NCBI GenBank assembly: GCA_905183005.1
Contig: CAJJDO010000139.1
Span: 249,515 to 313,514 of the forward strand
Source: Paramecium pentaurelia
Taxonomy: Eukaryota > Ciliophora > Oligohymenophorea > Peniculida > Parameciidae
Reading direction: 5' to 3'
DNA length: 64,000 nucleotides
The translations under genes were made by a program, and so were the position numbers. Within the stretch, counting starts at the first letter, position 1. Each line of letters starts with the position of its first letter. This document shows, piece after piece, positions 1-11,008 of the stretch. The notes under the pieces are model-generated. The model was not told the origin of the DNA, did not search any database, and worked only from the letters and a program-made list of their open reading frames with translations.

Positions 1-1
1 A

Positions 2-487
2 TTTATTGTATACAAATATGGCATTCAATTACTATTAAAAGATTATATAGGAACTATGCCAATATTATTCAGAGATTAAAGTAGAATACCTCGTATTAAT
101 GCTTTTTATGAAGAACACATAAAATCAAATTTTAATGAAATTTAAAAAAATGAACAGCTATTTTACATACCTTCATTTCATAAATTTATTACTTAAATTA
201 AGCGTTTAGAATAGTAAGTAAAAATGAATAACACATTATTTGATTAAATATCAGATATCCTATTGTAATTAGTTTCAATTTCTAAAAGACAATATAAACT
301 TCATTAATAGACAAGTGCTAAAGTAATTAATTATATTATTTTTTAGATTTCTGATCATGAAGAATAAATAATTCAATATTTTATTAAAGGAATAGAAAAA
401 GAATTGGAAATTAATTTATAAATTCCTTTAGATAAAGAAACCTTAGTGTACATAGAATTGATTAAATTGGCAAAAATTACTAATTGA
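2..487 (+). CDS. Unknown protein, 3' part only (gene starts left of window)
   Basis: With TAA/TAG read as Gln, the frame starting at base 2 is open until TGA at 485-487. It gives about 150 residues (N terminus missing) that are hydrophilic and rich in Lys, Gln, Ile and Glu. A 24-nt GTAATT...TTTTAG block at 323-346 sits exactly between codons and looks like a ciliate mini-intron. Its length is a multiple of three and it contains no in-frame TGA, so it could also be read through. I see no signal peptide, membrane segment or domain that I recognise. Codon use resembles the clear genes further right. Function unknown. Confidence 0.6.
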
Positions 488-570
488 TATTGAAATGATT
501 ATAAAAATGATAAAAAATTGTGAGTTTAATTTCATAAACATTTTGTCTCATTAAACTATTTATAATTTAT

Positions 571-1180
571 GAGATAACAATCATCTAATTTAAAATTATC
601 AAGAGAAAATTCTACATAACAAAATGATTCTATGTCGATTAATCATATTGAGAAATTTGTAGGCTGCATCTAAAATTGATAAAATGAAAATCAATGTATA
701 AGGATAATAATAAAATGTTACAAAAAAACATAATGCTGTATGATATCAAATAGATCTAATAGATAGATCCTAATAAATTTATTCAAAAATTAGAATAAGA
801 GAAAAATTATAATAAAAATGTAGTTGAAAAAAAGAGAAACCTAGTGATTAAATTAGAAAGAGATTGAAAAATTAATTAGGTATTTTACTTGAAGCAAATA
901 GATATTTAAGATTGGATGATAAAAATTCATAAATATCAACTATCTCCAAAAACCTGATAAAGGATTAATAGTAAAACATTCTTCTTAAAATAAGATTGAA
1001 ATTATCAAAGAAGAACAATTTAATGAAACAGTTGTAAATATAGAAATTCATAAATAAATTAAATATAACCAAGAACAAAAGAATAAAAGTTAAAATAAAT
1101 TAGATAAAAGATATAAATTAAAATTTAACAAGATCTCATTAGAATAATAATAAGTAAAATAAAAAGATATATTAGAATGA
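571..1180 (+). pseudogene. Decayed gene, unknown family
   Basis: Plausible coding segments occur in all three forward frames and cannot be joined by credible introns. A piece beginning with ATG near 571 stops at TGA near 680. A second from about 716 (MLQKNIMLYDIKQ...) stops at TGA near 866. A third, rich in Lys, Gln and Glu, runs to TGA at 1178-1180. The fragments share the Gln/Lys-rich character of real genes here, so this looks like one gene broken by several indels rather than random DNA. Sequencing errors could mimic this. No domain recognised. Confidence 0.45.
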
Positions 1181-1255
1181 AATAATATTTATTAATAATG
1201 AATTAACTTTGTATATTTATTATTGAATTTATATATATTTATATATAATAGAATT

Positions 1256-1959
1256 TCAGCTAGCAAATGATAGAGACTTAGAATCCTAATCAAAGCTCAT
1301 ACTATTTTAATTATGATCCTTCAATTTTCTGTTTGTTAAATATCTAATTTCTAAACTTGGTAAACGAACTCTCTCAACGCTATTTAAACTAAATTTCGGT
1401 TTCATATAAATTTATTAGTTTTTATAATAATCTTGAATTGAGTTTAATAATTGATCTAAATTTATAAACTTTTCATCTTTGTTTTCATGTAATAGAGATT
1501 TTAAAAATAACGAAAACTTTGACTAATTCAAGTTTATATAAGTTTTAACAGATTTATAAAGATTTATTTCTTATCTTGGAAGTTCTATATACTTTGGGTT
1601 TATTTTAGTAATTTTATATTATCTAAGAAGTTCTGTTTAAGCTTAAAATTCTTCATCAAGTTGAGAATACTTAATTTGTAAACTTGCTAAATTTTTTCTT
1701 AGTTTCATTATTTTAACCATCATTGATTCATATTAGAATTTGATAGTTTCTAATTCTTTAGTAAGGTTTTAGAACTCCTCAGAACTTAGAATATTATATG
1801 ATTAAACATTTCAACACTTTCTTGTTTAATAATTATTTTTTCAGCAGTGCTTGACTATAATGGAGTCTTCTTTTTCTCTTATAATATCTGATCAAGTGAT
1901 TTTATACAAAATTATAAACTAGAATAGAGTTGTTAAATCTTTGGATCTTCGTTTAGCAT
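1256..1959 (-). CDS. Coiled-coil protein with one apparent frameshift
   Basis: On the minus strand ATG at 1957-1959 opens a frame (MLNEDPKIQQLYSS...). It must shift by one position near 1805 to continue into a second open frame ending with TGA at 1256-1258. The two parts together encode about 234 residues. The second part is clearly coding-like, with heptad-like stretches (LRKNLASLQIKYSQLDEE) suggesting a short coiled coil, and a Ser-rich C terminus. I found no GT...AG block of normal size that repairs the frame. It is therefore either a sequencing indel, a young pseudogene or an unusual intron. Family not recognised. Confidence 0.5.
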
Positions 1960-2028
1960 ATTTATATATAATTTTTATAATATAATGAAATAAATTATAT
2001 GTTTATGTATAAAAATGTGAGGGGATTA

Positions 2029-4185
2029 TCAAAACTAATTTTATTTTATTGCTGGATTCTTTTCTTTCAAAATGAGGTCTAAGATATCATCATAAACTTT
2101 TATAAATTGTTCATCAAGTTTTGGTACAGTTGTTGATTTTTTTAAAGATTATTCTTGTGTTTCAAATTTATTTGTTATTGATCTTGGTATAACTTTAATT
2201 AATGGTTTGCCTTTAACTTCTCTATTTCTGAATTTTGATAAAATAACATCTTCCAAATAATTTTTTAGATAACTTCCAACTGTAATATAAATTAATTTAA
2301 TTAGATACTATTTCTATTTAACCTCTTTAATTGCTTTATGTAATTAATTATACTCTGTTTTACCATCACTTACAAGACATAAATGAATGCATTTATTTTT
2401 AAGATCATAAGCAGCTTATTGAGTTTCTAATAGTTTAAAGAGAGTATCAAATTATTATCCATTATTTTCCAAAAATGAGAATTAACCATTTTTCCAACAG
2501 ATTGCTATTCTCTAAGTTTAAGGCAATCTAGAAAATATTTTTAAATAATTGGATTTAGCACATTAACTTTCACCAATCATACTATCATTATCATCAAATA
2601 TTATAATAACAATTTTTTCTAGTTCATCTTCATCATCTCTCAATATTGTTTAAATAGACTTTGGTAAAAAAGAAAATTCATCAGTTTAATCAAAAATGGC
2701 ACCTGTTTAATTAATATTATTTTCAGATATTGGTTTTGCACGTAATTTAATAAATTATAGTACTTCATTTGCTTTAACTTTATCTTTCTTTTGAATTAAT
2801 TAATGTATATCTTTAAGGGTATCATTTAATTCTTTTAATATTTAAATATGTTTATCTAGTAATTCATTAACTTATTGCTATTCAAATATTTTCTATAATT
2901 ATTTATCTAATAAATCTTTAAACTCAACTAATAATTTATTTAAATTAGATTATGGATCATTTTCAATAACTTTTTTATAATTATTCAAACCTTCTACTGT
3001 AATTGTCCAAATAGATTCTATTAAATCTAATTCTTTCTTTGTTGTTTTTGATCTTACAAAACATCCAAGTTTAGCATTATTTAATTAACCTTACATTCTC
3101 TTTTTGGCTTTTTCACCTGTTATATCTTTTTAATCAATTTCCTAAGCATTTTTTTCAACAAACTCAATTACCTTATCAAAGTTTCTAATATCTTTTTGAA
3201 GATCTGTCATTTCCTTCTCATTTTTCTTTAAATCTAGATTACCATCTGCTATATTAGCTGCTAATAAGATTTATGATGAAGCTATCTTTTTTATGTCCTC
3301 GTTTTAGTCATTATCAAATTTAGCTTAATCTAATATCTTTTAACCTAAATCAAATATTTTGCTGAATCCTTCTTTATAATTATGCATGGGATCACTTGCT
3401 GTGAGGATGAGTTCCTTTTCCACAGAATTAGTAATTAATTTTGATATATCACTTGGTTTATCTGTTGGTTTAACAACTTCATCTTCTATTACTAATGGCT
3501 CTGCTTTTTCATCAACCCTTCTAAAAAAAGGTTCATTTGGTGCTACATTTTTTGTTGGTTATTGTTATACCAATGTTTAATAAACAGGCTAATTTACTTC
3601 AAAATGTTTCTCTTGAACATTTAATAAACCCTTAACTTCTCTAAAAATTTTACTAAATTCCTAATACAAGACATCAGAAGATTAACGTTTTCTTTCTACT
3701 TTAAAGACAGCAGGACAGCTTTCATTTTAATTGTGAATTTTGTCTCTTAATTGATTGCTAATCTAACCAGGAAAAGAATCACCTACAGCAACACACATGA
3801 ATTAAATTAAATATTTTGTTTTAATTTCTTCAATTTTTGCTGATATTTCATTCATTTCAAAATGCTCTCTTCCATCACTTACAAATAAAAAAGTAATATT
3901 TTTAGGGTAGGCTTCATTCAATAATTTTTGAAAGATAACATTAAATGTATTTGAAATATTTCCACTTCCTGCACTTCTAAAAGGAAGGAAAGAATATAAA
4001 TCCTCTTCCCATTGATAATCCATCTTTTTATTGCCTAAATCTGAAAAAACATCCTAATGTGCTTTGATTGCTGATTCATATTCATTGCTCATTGAACCTG
4101 TTCCGTCAACCAAGGTAATCAAATATGATTAAACTGCTTTACCTTGTTTTGCCATGTAAACTTCTATGGCTTCCTATTGATTCAT
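2029..4185 (-). CDS. Protein with two von Willebrand A-like domains
   Basis: An intronless minus-strand frame of 718 residues runs from ATG at 4183-4185 to TGA at 2029-2031. Residues 20-200 form a vWA domain: hydrophobic strand, then the metal-site motif D27-G-T-G-S31 (DxTxS type), later FLFVSDG. Near the C terminus a second, more divergent vWA-like unit begins with IVIIIFDDNDSM and is followed by HLCLVSDGK. The middle is helical and charged, likely coiled coil. vWA domains bind metal and protein ligands. No signal peptide or membrane helix is visible, so a cytoplasmic role is likely. The upstream 1124 nt of this gene are duplicated exactly at 4532-5655; see the repeat entries. Confidence 0.8.
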
Positions 4186-4530
4186 TATTAAAATTATATA
4201 TGAAACAAAGAATCAAGACTTGCATTAAAATGAAAGCAATTTCTATTAAAAATATATAATTAACAATTTCTATTAAAAATATATAATTAGCAATTTCTAT
4301 TAAAAATATATAATTAGAAATTAACAATTTGTTTAAAAAAAACAAAAAACATAGAACATAGCTATTATACACTTATCATGTTTTTTTAACACATCCTTTC
4401 TTTAAGTACATCTCAATTTAGTACGATTCTTAATTTCTTGAAGGATTTCAACCAATTCAAATGATGATGATTTAATAAGTAAAAATTACATCATGTAATC
4501 TATTCCCCTTAAAACCTATAATAAAATAAA
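3407..4530. repeat. Direct repeat, copy 1 (exact match to 4532-5655)
   Basis: Bases 3407-4530 and 4532-5655 appear identical over 1124 nt, separated by a single N at 4531. Copy 1 holds the N-terminal 40 percent of the twin-vWA gene plus its upstream region. The single ambiguity code at the junction suggests two contig ends that overlap but were concatenated rather than merged. Confidence 0.95.
4237..4316. repeat. 27-nt tandem repeat, 3 copies, upstream of the vWA gene
   Basis: Units start at 4237, 4264 and 4291. The unit begins CAATTTCTATTAAAAATATA. It lies 52 nt upstream of the vWA start codon, where it could be part of the promoter. The same array recurs at 5362-5441 in the second copy of the direct repeat. 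Confidence 0.85.
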
Positions 4531-4531
4531 N

Positions 4532-5310
4532 ATGAGTTCCTTTTCCACAGAATTAGTAATTAATTTTGATATATCACTTGGTTTATCTGTTGGTTTAACA
4601 ACTTCATCTTCTATTACTAATGGCTCTGCTTTTTCATCAACCCTTCTAAAAAAAGGTTCATTTGGTGCTACATTTTTTGTTGGTTATTGTTATACCAATG
4701 TTTAATAAACAGGCTAATTTACTTCAAAATGTTTCTCTTGAACATTTAATAAACCCTTAACTTCTCTAAAAATTTTACTAAATTCCTAATACAAGACATC
4801 AGAAGATTAACGTTTTCTTTCTACTTTAAAGACAGCAGGACAGCTTTCATTTTAATTGTGAATTTTGTCTCTTAATTGATTGCTAATCTAACCAGGAAAA
4901 GAATCACCTACAGCAACACACATGAATTAAATTAAATATTTTGTTTTAATTTCTTCAATTTTTGCTGATATTTCATTCATTTCAAAATGCTCTCTTCCAT
5001 CACTTACAAATAAAAAAGTAATATTTTTAGGGTAGGCTTCATTCAATAATTTTTGAAAGATAACATTAAATGTATTTGAAATATTTCCACTTCCTGCACT
5101 TCTAAAAGGAAGGAAAGAATATAAATCCTCTTCCCATTGATAATCCATCTTTTTATTGCCTAAATCTGAAAAAACATCCTAATGTGCTTTGATTGCTGAT
5201 TCATATTCATTGCTCATTGAACCTGTTCCGTCAACCAAGGTAATCAAATATGATTAAACTGCTTTACCTTGTTTTGCCATGTAAACTTCTATGGCTTCCT
5301 ATTGATTCAT
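4532..5310 (-). pseudogene. Truncated second copy of the vWA gene 5' part
   Basis: ATG at 5308-5310 opens the same frame as the complete gene and is identical to it for about 259 codons, then runs into the N at 4531 and has no 3' end. As written it encodes only the first vWA domain. If the duplication is an assembly error this is not a separate gene, and the real locus has one copy whose upstream region continues at 5311-5655 and beyond. Confidence 0.8.
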
Positions 5311-5655
5311 TATTAAAATTATATATGAAACAAAGAATCAAGACTTGCATTAAAATGAAAGCAATTTCTATTAAAAATATATAATTAACAATTTCTATTA
5401 AAAATATATAATTAGCAATTTCTATTAAAAATATATAATTAGAAATTAACAATTTGTTTAAAAAAAACAAAAAACATAGAACATAGCTATTATACACTTA
5501 TCATGTTTTTTTAACACATCCTTTCTTTAAGTACATCTCAATTTAGTACGATTCTTAATTTCTTGAAGGATTTCAACCAATTCAAATGATGATGATTTAA
5601 TAAGTAAAAATTACATCATGTAATCTATTCCCCTTAAAACCTATAATAAAATAAA
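4532..5655. repeat. Direct repeat, copy 2 (likely assembly artefact)
   Basis: Exact second copy at offset 1125. It starts in the middle of the vWA coding sequence immediately after the N and ends where unique sequence resumes at 5656. Zero divergence over non-coding as well as coding DNA, with the N at the joint, favours an unmerged contig overlap over a biological duplication. Confidence 0.9.
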
Positions 5656-5670
5656 TAGAAAACATTTAAG

Positions 5671-5732
5671 CCTCTTCTCTCATTTCACACTTAAGATAGT
5701 TCCTCTTCTCTCATTTCACACTTAAGATAGTT
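5671..5732. repeat. 31-nt tandem repeat, 2 exact copies
   Basis: Two identical 31-nt units (5671-5701 and 5702-5732), beginning CCTCTTCTCTCATTTCACAC, lie just outside the right end of the large direct repeat, between the vWA gene and the START-domain gene. The unit is more GC-rich than its surroundings. No function can be assigned. Confidence 0.85.
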
Positions 5733-5944
5733 AGATACAATAAAAGAAATTTGATGTGAACATTGTAATTCTGATTCTATAAAATATTATTTAAATTTTT
5801 AGTTTAATTATTACATTTTTAATTGTTAATAATTAAAATTTTATATAAAGATAATAATCCTTTTAAAAGTATTATTTTTTTATATAATAATCAACAAAGT
5901 GAAATATAAAAATATCTTTATATTGATGAATGTAAATATAAAAT

Positions 5945-6569
5945 TCAAACTTTCAAAGTTTATTATCTCATTTTTTCCATCAATTTTTTAACAGCATCTG
6001 CTTACATAGATACTCCAGAATTGATTAACATCTTTGGAATGCTACCTTTTGGGTCAACATTAGCAATGATAATAACCTAACATGTTCCTGGAGTTATTTC
6101 TTTAATCAAAAATGCTGAAATAATAATTTCACAACGAGTATAATTCTTCTTATTAGGAACAGAATCTAATTAGACAGATTTAGCTAGAATTTATATATTA
6201 ATTTTACAAACAACTATATGAGTTCCATCTTTCAGTATAGTTCTTCTAGTAAGAGCTACCATGTCTCTTGGATCGACTAAGACAATAGGAGATTTACCAG
6301 CTCCATAATAAATAACATTATTTTCATCTATTTTTTCTACAATTTTGCCCTAAAATGATCAATTTATTTACTTCCAAGAAATTCTCATCAAATTCAGATC
6401 TCCTAGTCATATCAAAAATAACATCCATTGCTTTCTTTGGATCTACATTTAATTTTAGTTCAGTTCTTGTCATCTTCAGGCCAACTTAATTTAATTTAGA
6501 ATAAATGATGCAATCATTTTTATCATGTTCTTTAGTCCATTAACCTTCCTATGGTTATTAATATGCCAT
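5945..6569 (-). CDS. START-domain lipid-binding protein
   Basis: Two exons give 200 residues from ATG at 6567-6569 to TGA at 5945-5947. The 22-nt intron is at 6350-6371. Nearly the whole protein fits a START (StAR-related lipid transfer) domain: WTKEHDKNDCIIYSK at the front, a VDPKKAMDVIFDMTRRSEFD helix/strand region, then RDMVALTRR, ending with a C-terminal helix (INSGVSMQADAVKKLMEKM). Such domains carry sterols or phospholipids in a hydrophobic pocket between membranes. There is no transit or signal peptide, so it is probably cytosolic. The exact lipid cannot be told. The codons just upstream of ATG are also open, so the start could be slightly earlier. Confidence 0.85.
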
Positions 6570-7434
6570 TTGAATAGCTTACTCTTAGATTTCTATAGAG
6601 TTAATTAGAATAATAGATTACAATCTAATTAGGTAAGGTAGCTGTTTTACATTAAACTTTAATAAAATAAAAAAATGCATTTCTCATAATCTTAAATATA
6701 TAATTTTTTAGTATCAATTTCTATATTGTTCATATAAATAATCAGAAAATAGGATTCATTATTTAATAAAACACAAATAAAGAAGGGTTATGAATACACA
6801 AGTTGAAGTTTGTATCTTGAATTGAAATGTGATATTAATATGAGATGTAATAATTATCTTTATGATATGTCATCTATATCTGCAATTGTTTTAATGAGGA
6901 AGAATAAGTAATTATTCGAATTAATATACAAGAGTACTCTATAAAATCCAATAAGGGAATACTATTTAATTGAATACGAAATGGATGATTAATGAAATCG
7001 ATGCACTTATATTTAGATGAATGAGATAAAACAATGTTAATTGAGTAGATAAATATAACTGATGATATGGTATTAAGAGTTGGGTGATAATGAAATAAAT
7101 TCGATATACTTAGGTAGATTATAAAGCTTGTAATTTGTATAAAATTGGGATATTTTCAATTGAATTTTTAATAGTTACTATAAATTTGTATATAACTAAA
7201 TTTTCATGATATATTGTAAGTAAAGAGAAAGATGAAAGTGAGAAATAGCATGTTTATAAAATACTTAGAAATCGAATAAAAGAATTGTATCATTATAAGT
7301 GATATAAATAGATTATAAATGATTGATTAATATTAACTTTATATAATGTATTTAAAAACATTTTTATTGTAAAGATTCTTCATATGTTTATGTATTTAGT
7401 AAATTTAATGTGAATACATAAAATAAAATAATTA
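6570..7434. other. Intergenic region with weak coding remnants
   Basis: This lies between two divergent genes. It is AT-rich with many TGA triplets. A short forward ORF at 6840-6995 (51 codons, MRCNNYLYDMSSIS...) has a coding-like composition but no start context or continuation, and may be a gene remnant. The last 200 bases before 7435 presumably hold the adenosine kinase promoter. No repeat or RNA gene seen. Confidence 0.4.
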
Positions 7435-8529
7435 ATGGAAGCAAAGAAGATCATAGGTTTAGGCAGTCCATTGTTAGATATTTAGGCTGAAGTTCCAGCT
7501 GAATTCCTTGAGAAGTATGGTTTGACACTCAATAATACTTATTTTGCAGAAGAGAAACATTTACCACTCTATGAGGAATTGATTAATATTCCAACTCACT
7601 CTCATGTTCCAGGAGGTATAGATAAAAATTATTCAAAGGATCTGCACTTAATACTATAAGATTGGCTAGATGGATGGCTTAAGCAGGTTAAGATCAAGTC
7701 AAATTTATTGGTTGTGTTGGAAAGAAAGATAAATTTGCAAATATGTTAATTGAGGTGACAAATTAAGATGGAGTGACAACATTATTTGATGAATAAGATT
7801 AACCTACAGGTAAATGTGGAGTATTATTATGTAATAAGGATAGGTAATTATATATTTTATATTTAGATGTTTGGTTCCATTGATTGGTGCTGCAGCTCAT
7901 TTATCTGAGGATTATGTTAATAAACATATTGAAGATATTAAAACTGCTACTGTATTATTTAGTGAAGTTTATTTCTTATATCCAAGAGCTGAACTTACAA
8001 AAAATATTTATAAAATTGCTTCAGAAAGTGGAGTTAACACTTGTTTGACTCTTTCAAGTGTAAATGCAGTTAGTGATAAATTTAATGATATTTTGGCTGT
8101 TCTTCCATATGTTGATTATTTATTTGGTAATGAAGAAGAGGTTGAATAATTTGCTAAGAATTTGAAATTGGAAGGAGATCTATAATAGGTTATGTAATAA
8201 ATAGCTGCATATGAAAAACTTGGACAAAGAGAAAGAGTGGTTGTATGCACATAAGGCAAGAAGCCAACATTAATAGCTAAAAAAAATGAAGTTATAACAG
8301 TTGAAGTTTAATTGGTTGATGTTTCTAAGATTGTTGATACAAATAGTGCAGGTGATTCTTTTTGTGGAGGGTAATTAATTAATTTTATATATTAATTAGA
8401 TTTATTGCTGAATTGTTGAATGGTCCAGATCTTGTTAAATGTGCTAAGGCTGGTAATTATTCAGCATCATAAACTATATAACATGAGGGAAGCACAATTC
8501 CAAAATATGCCCCAGAAAAAACATGGTGA
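7435..8529 (+). CDS. Adenosine kinase (PfkB/ribokinase family)
   Basis: Phosphorylates adenosine to AMP with ATP in purine salvage, which matters in ciliates because they usually lack de novo purine synthesis. Four exons, 339 residues. Introns lie at 7616-7638 (23 nt, ending AAAG), 7844-7866 (23 nt) and 8371-8399 (29 nt). Seen: the N-terminal GLGSPLLD strand, the substrate glycines PGGSALNTIR formed exactly across intron 1, GKCGVLL, and the C-terminal catalytic motif DTNSAGDSFCGGF formed across intron 3, with the general-base Asp preserved. The usual motif is DTNGAGD; here the first Gly is Ser. Full family length, so probably active. Confidence 0.95.
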
Positions 8530-8573
8530 AAAGATATTATTTATTACATAAATAATAAATACAAAATATTTTC

Positions 8574-9225
8574 ATGAGTTTGAGTTAATAATTAAAGGAA
8601 GAAGAAGAAGAAGAAGCAGTTATCTAACCTATTCAACCTGTTTCTATTGTTCCTATTCGTAGGAAAAATAAAAAAAGATAAATTGTGAATCCTTCTTAAA
8701 ACACTGGACATTGGAGCCAATAAGAACACTAAACATACTTAGACTTTCTACAATTACACAAAGAAATTATGGAATCACAAGATTAAAAGAAAAGCAATAA
8801 AATCTTCAAATAAATGAGTGAAATCATTGGAAGTCGCAGTCCTTCATAATGTAGGTATCATAAATTCAATTTATCAAATTAGATCACATCATTAAAAATT
8901 CAATCCATTCATTCATTAAGTCAAGAAAAGATAAAAAGGTGCAGGAAGAAAAAAGAAAGATAGCCAAACTACATAACCAATCTAACATTTCTATCCATTT
9001 TATTAATAACCCATCATTTCTCAACATCAATTAGACTTTCCATTATTCCAAACAACCTACCCTGAAGAAATTGTCTATCCACAACCTATTGCATCAGACA
9101 GAAGTCTTCTATACAACTTTGGTTTCCTTCCATAATTTCCTATTAACCTGAACTATTATACTGATTTGTTTGTTAATTAGACCCTGTACTAAAATGAAAA
9201 AGAGAATTAATTTGAAGATTAGTGA
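8574..9225 (+). CDS. SANT/Myb-like domain protein
   Basis: Two exons, 207 residues, starting only 44 nt after the adenosine kinase stop on the same strand. The 28-nt intron at 8855-8882 restores the motif QCRSHHQKF, which strongly supports it. Residues about 47-110 form a single SANT/Myb-like helix-turn-helix (GHWSQQEHQTYLDFLQLH, KIFKQMSEIIGSRSPSQCRS), a type common in ciliate predicted DNA- or chromatin-binding proteins. An acidic run of six Glu and a basic block (RRKNKKRQ) precede it. The C terminus is rich in Pro, Gln and Tyr. Likely nuclear; target unknown. Confidence 0.85.
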
Positions 9226-9471
9226 TATTATTCATAATTCAAGTTTACTAAATACTATGATTATATCATCCTAGTCCTTTAGACTTGTTTTTTTAGTCAA
9301 ATTAAAAAAAATCGAATGGTTTTTATTCTTTATATATACATTATATTATAAATTAAATGGAAGTATATTGTTGATCCTTCTTTTTTACTTCATATATTTT
9401 ATCTTATTTTTTATATAATTCTTTTGGTGTCATATATTAGACTTCTCTATATTTTAATTTCATTTATACAT

Positions 9472-10431
9472 ATGTTGATCAAAGCTATTAATTCTTCAGA
9501 ATAAGAAGTTGGTCGTAATGTTAGAAGGTAAGTTTTATAATAATCTCAACTTTAGTTCGAAAAAGAAGTATATTTGGAAATTCTCAATTGATAGTGTAGA
9601 TCAAGAAATTGTACTTTTAATTTCTTCTCTTTCCGGCAAAAAAGAAGTTAGACACAACGGAAGACCGATTCATTAAGAATCTAGGTAATACTCTTTCCAT
9701 ATCATTTATTTTCAGTCTTTTTTGTGATTTCAGATACCTATATAAAATTTAAAATTGTCTTGTCACCATAGCACCTAGATATGAATCATATCAACTTTAT
9801 TTGAACAATATTCCTTTTGCTGAATATTTCAATACTCGTAATATAAATTAAACAGAGAATCCAAAAAATTGTACTATAAACAATGATGATCATGATGAGT
9901 ATGATTTAAGTCCTTTAAAAGATCTTGAACCACAAAAAACAAATTTTTAATAGCCATTGTAGAAATTTAAAGTAACTGTTCCTAATCATCAAACTAATTA
10001 TAATTAAAACAAAACAGAAAGTAAATAATAAGAAATATTGTGGAAATAAGGATTTAATAAAGACTTTGCTAATTTTGGAACTACTTCAACTAATGGTACA
10101 GACAATTATCTTGGTAACTTTGGTTTCACATTTGATACTCCATAAAAAGAACCTAAAAATACAATTATATCATAATAAAATAATCAAAAGTAAATTGAAA
10201 AACCAAATCCTTTCTTTGAATTTGGTTAGAATTCATGGTCAGCTTAATCAAAAAATACTTTTAATAATGATTTTAATTAACAACCCTTTTAGTCTTAATA
10301 GAAAAAATAATATCATTCAGATATAAAACCTCAAATTATTATAGAATAACAATTTAATAATATGAATATGTCTTAAACAATAAATTAATCAAATCAAAAT
10401 TAATAATTTAATTAATACAATTTAAGTAATC

Positions 10432-10493
<62 letters not shown>

Positions 10494-10943
10494 GTCTACT
10501 CTTAAATTATCAAACCATAAAATTAATAAATATAATCATAAAGTAATCTATTAGATTTTTTTGAATCTAATTAACATTAACAAAATAACATTAATTTTTC
10601 ACTTTAATAATAATAACTCAATAAGAGCCATTCTTAATCATTTATTATGCCTCTTTTAAGTTAATCCTATAATACTTCAATGAATTTTTAAAATTAATAA
10701 AATCCAATCTAATAAAATGCATTTTAAAATAATTAATTCTAATCCTATTATAATAATTAGGCATAATTTTAATACCCAATCTATAGAACATCACAATCAT
10801 TAACACCTTTAACATCATCATATCAAGAAACAAAAAAACAGATGCCAAAAGAATTAGAAGACATGTTTGATCAACCAATGTAAAATACTTAGCCTCCATT
10901 ATAAAAAAGATCAACACCTTTCGACGATGATCTATTTACATGA
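9472..10943 (+). CDS. Gln/Asn-rich protein with polyQ tract and endocytic-type peptide motifs
   Basis: About 470 residues. Introns are at 9528-9555 (28 nt) and 9685-9715 (31 nt, ending TTTTCAG); an alternative end at 9733 keeps frame and removes six residues. The N-terminal 100 residues are a folded beta-rich unit (KKKYIWKFSIDSVDQ, then VLLISSLSGKKEVRHNG), of a kind I have seen in ciliate proteins and that loosely resembles FAIM-like folds; this is tentative. The rest is low-complexity Gln/Asn with short motifs such as NPFFEFG, LLDFFES and FDDDLFT, which resemble adaptor- and EH-binding peptides. A 20-Gln run lies at 10431-10490. A role in coat assembly is possible but unproven. Confidence 0.75.
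10431..10490 (+). repeat. PolyQ tract encoded by one CAA and 19 TAA codons
   Basis: A pure trinucleotide run in frame inside the Gln/Asn-rich gene. In the standard code it would be 19 consecutive stops. In the ciliate code it is a 20-residue polyglutamine. Confidence 0.95.
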
Positions 10944-11008
10944 ATTATAAGATTAAAACTTAATACGTTATAATTTATTTTTTAAAACTCATTCAATTTA
11001 AATTTATA

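Noticed and set aside
4237..4316. CRISPR-like array
   Set aside because: Units are directly adjacent with no unique spacers, in a eukaryotic genome. It is a simple tandem repeat.
9685..9733. 49-nt intron in the polyQ gene
   Set aside because: Both a 31-nt and a 49-nt version keep the frame. The shorter fits the size range of the other introns, so it was preferred, though the longer cannot be excluded.
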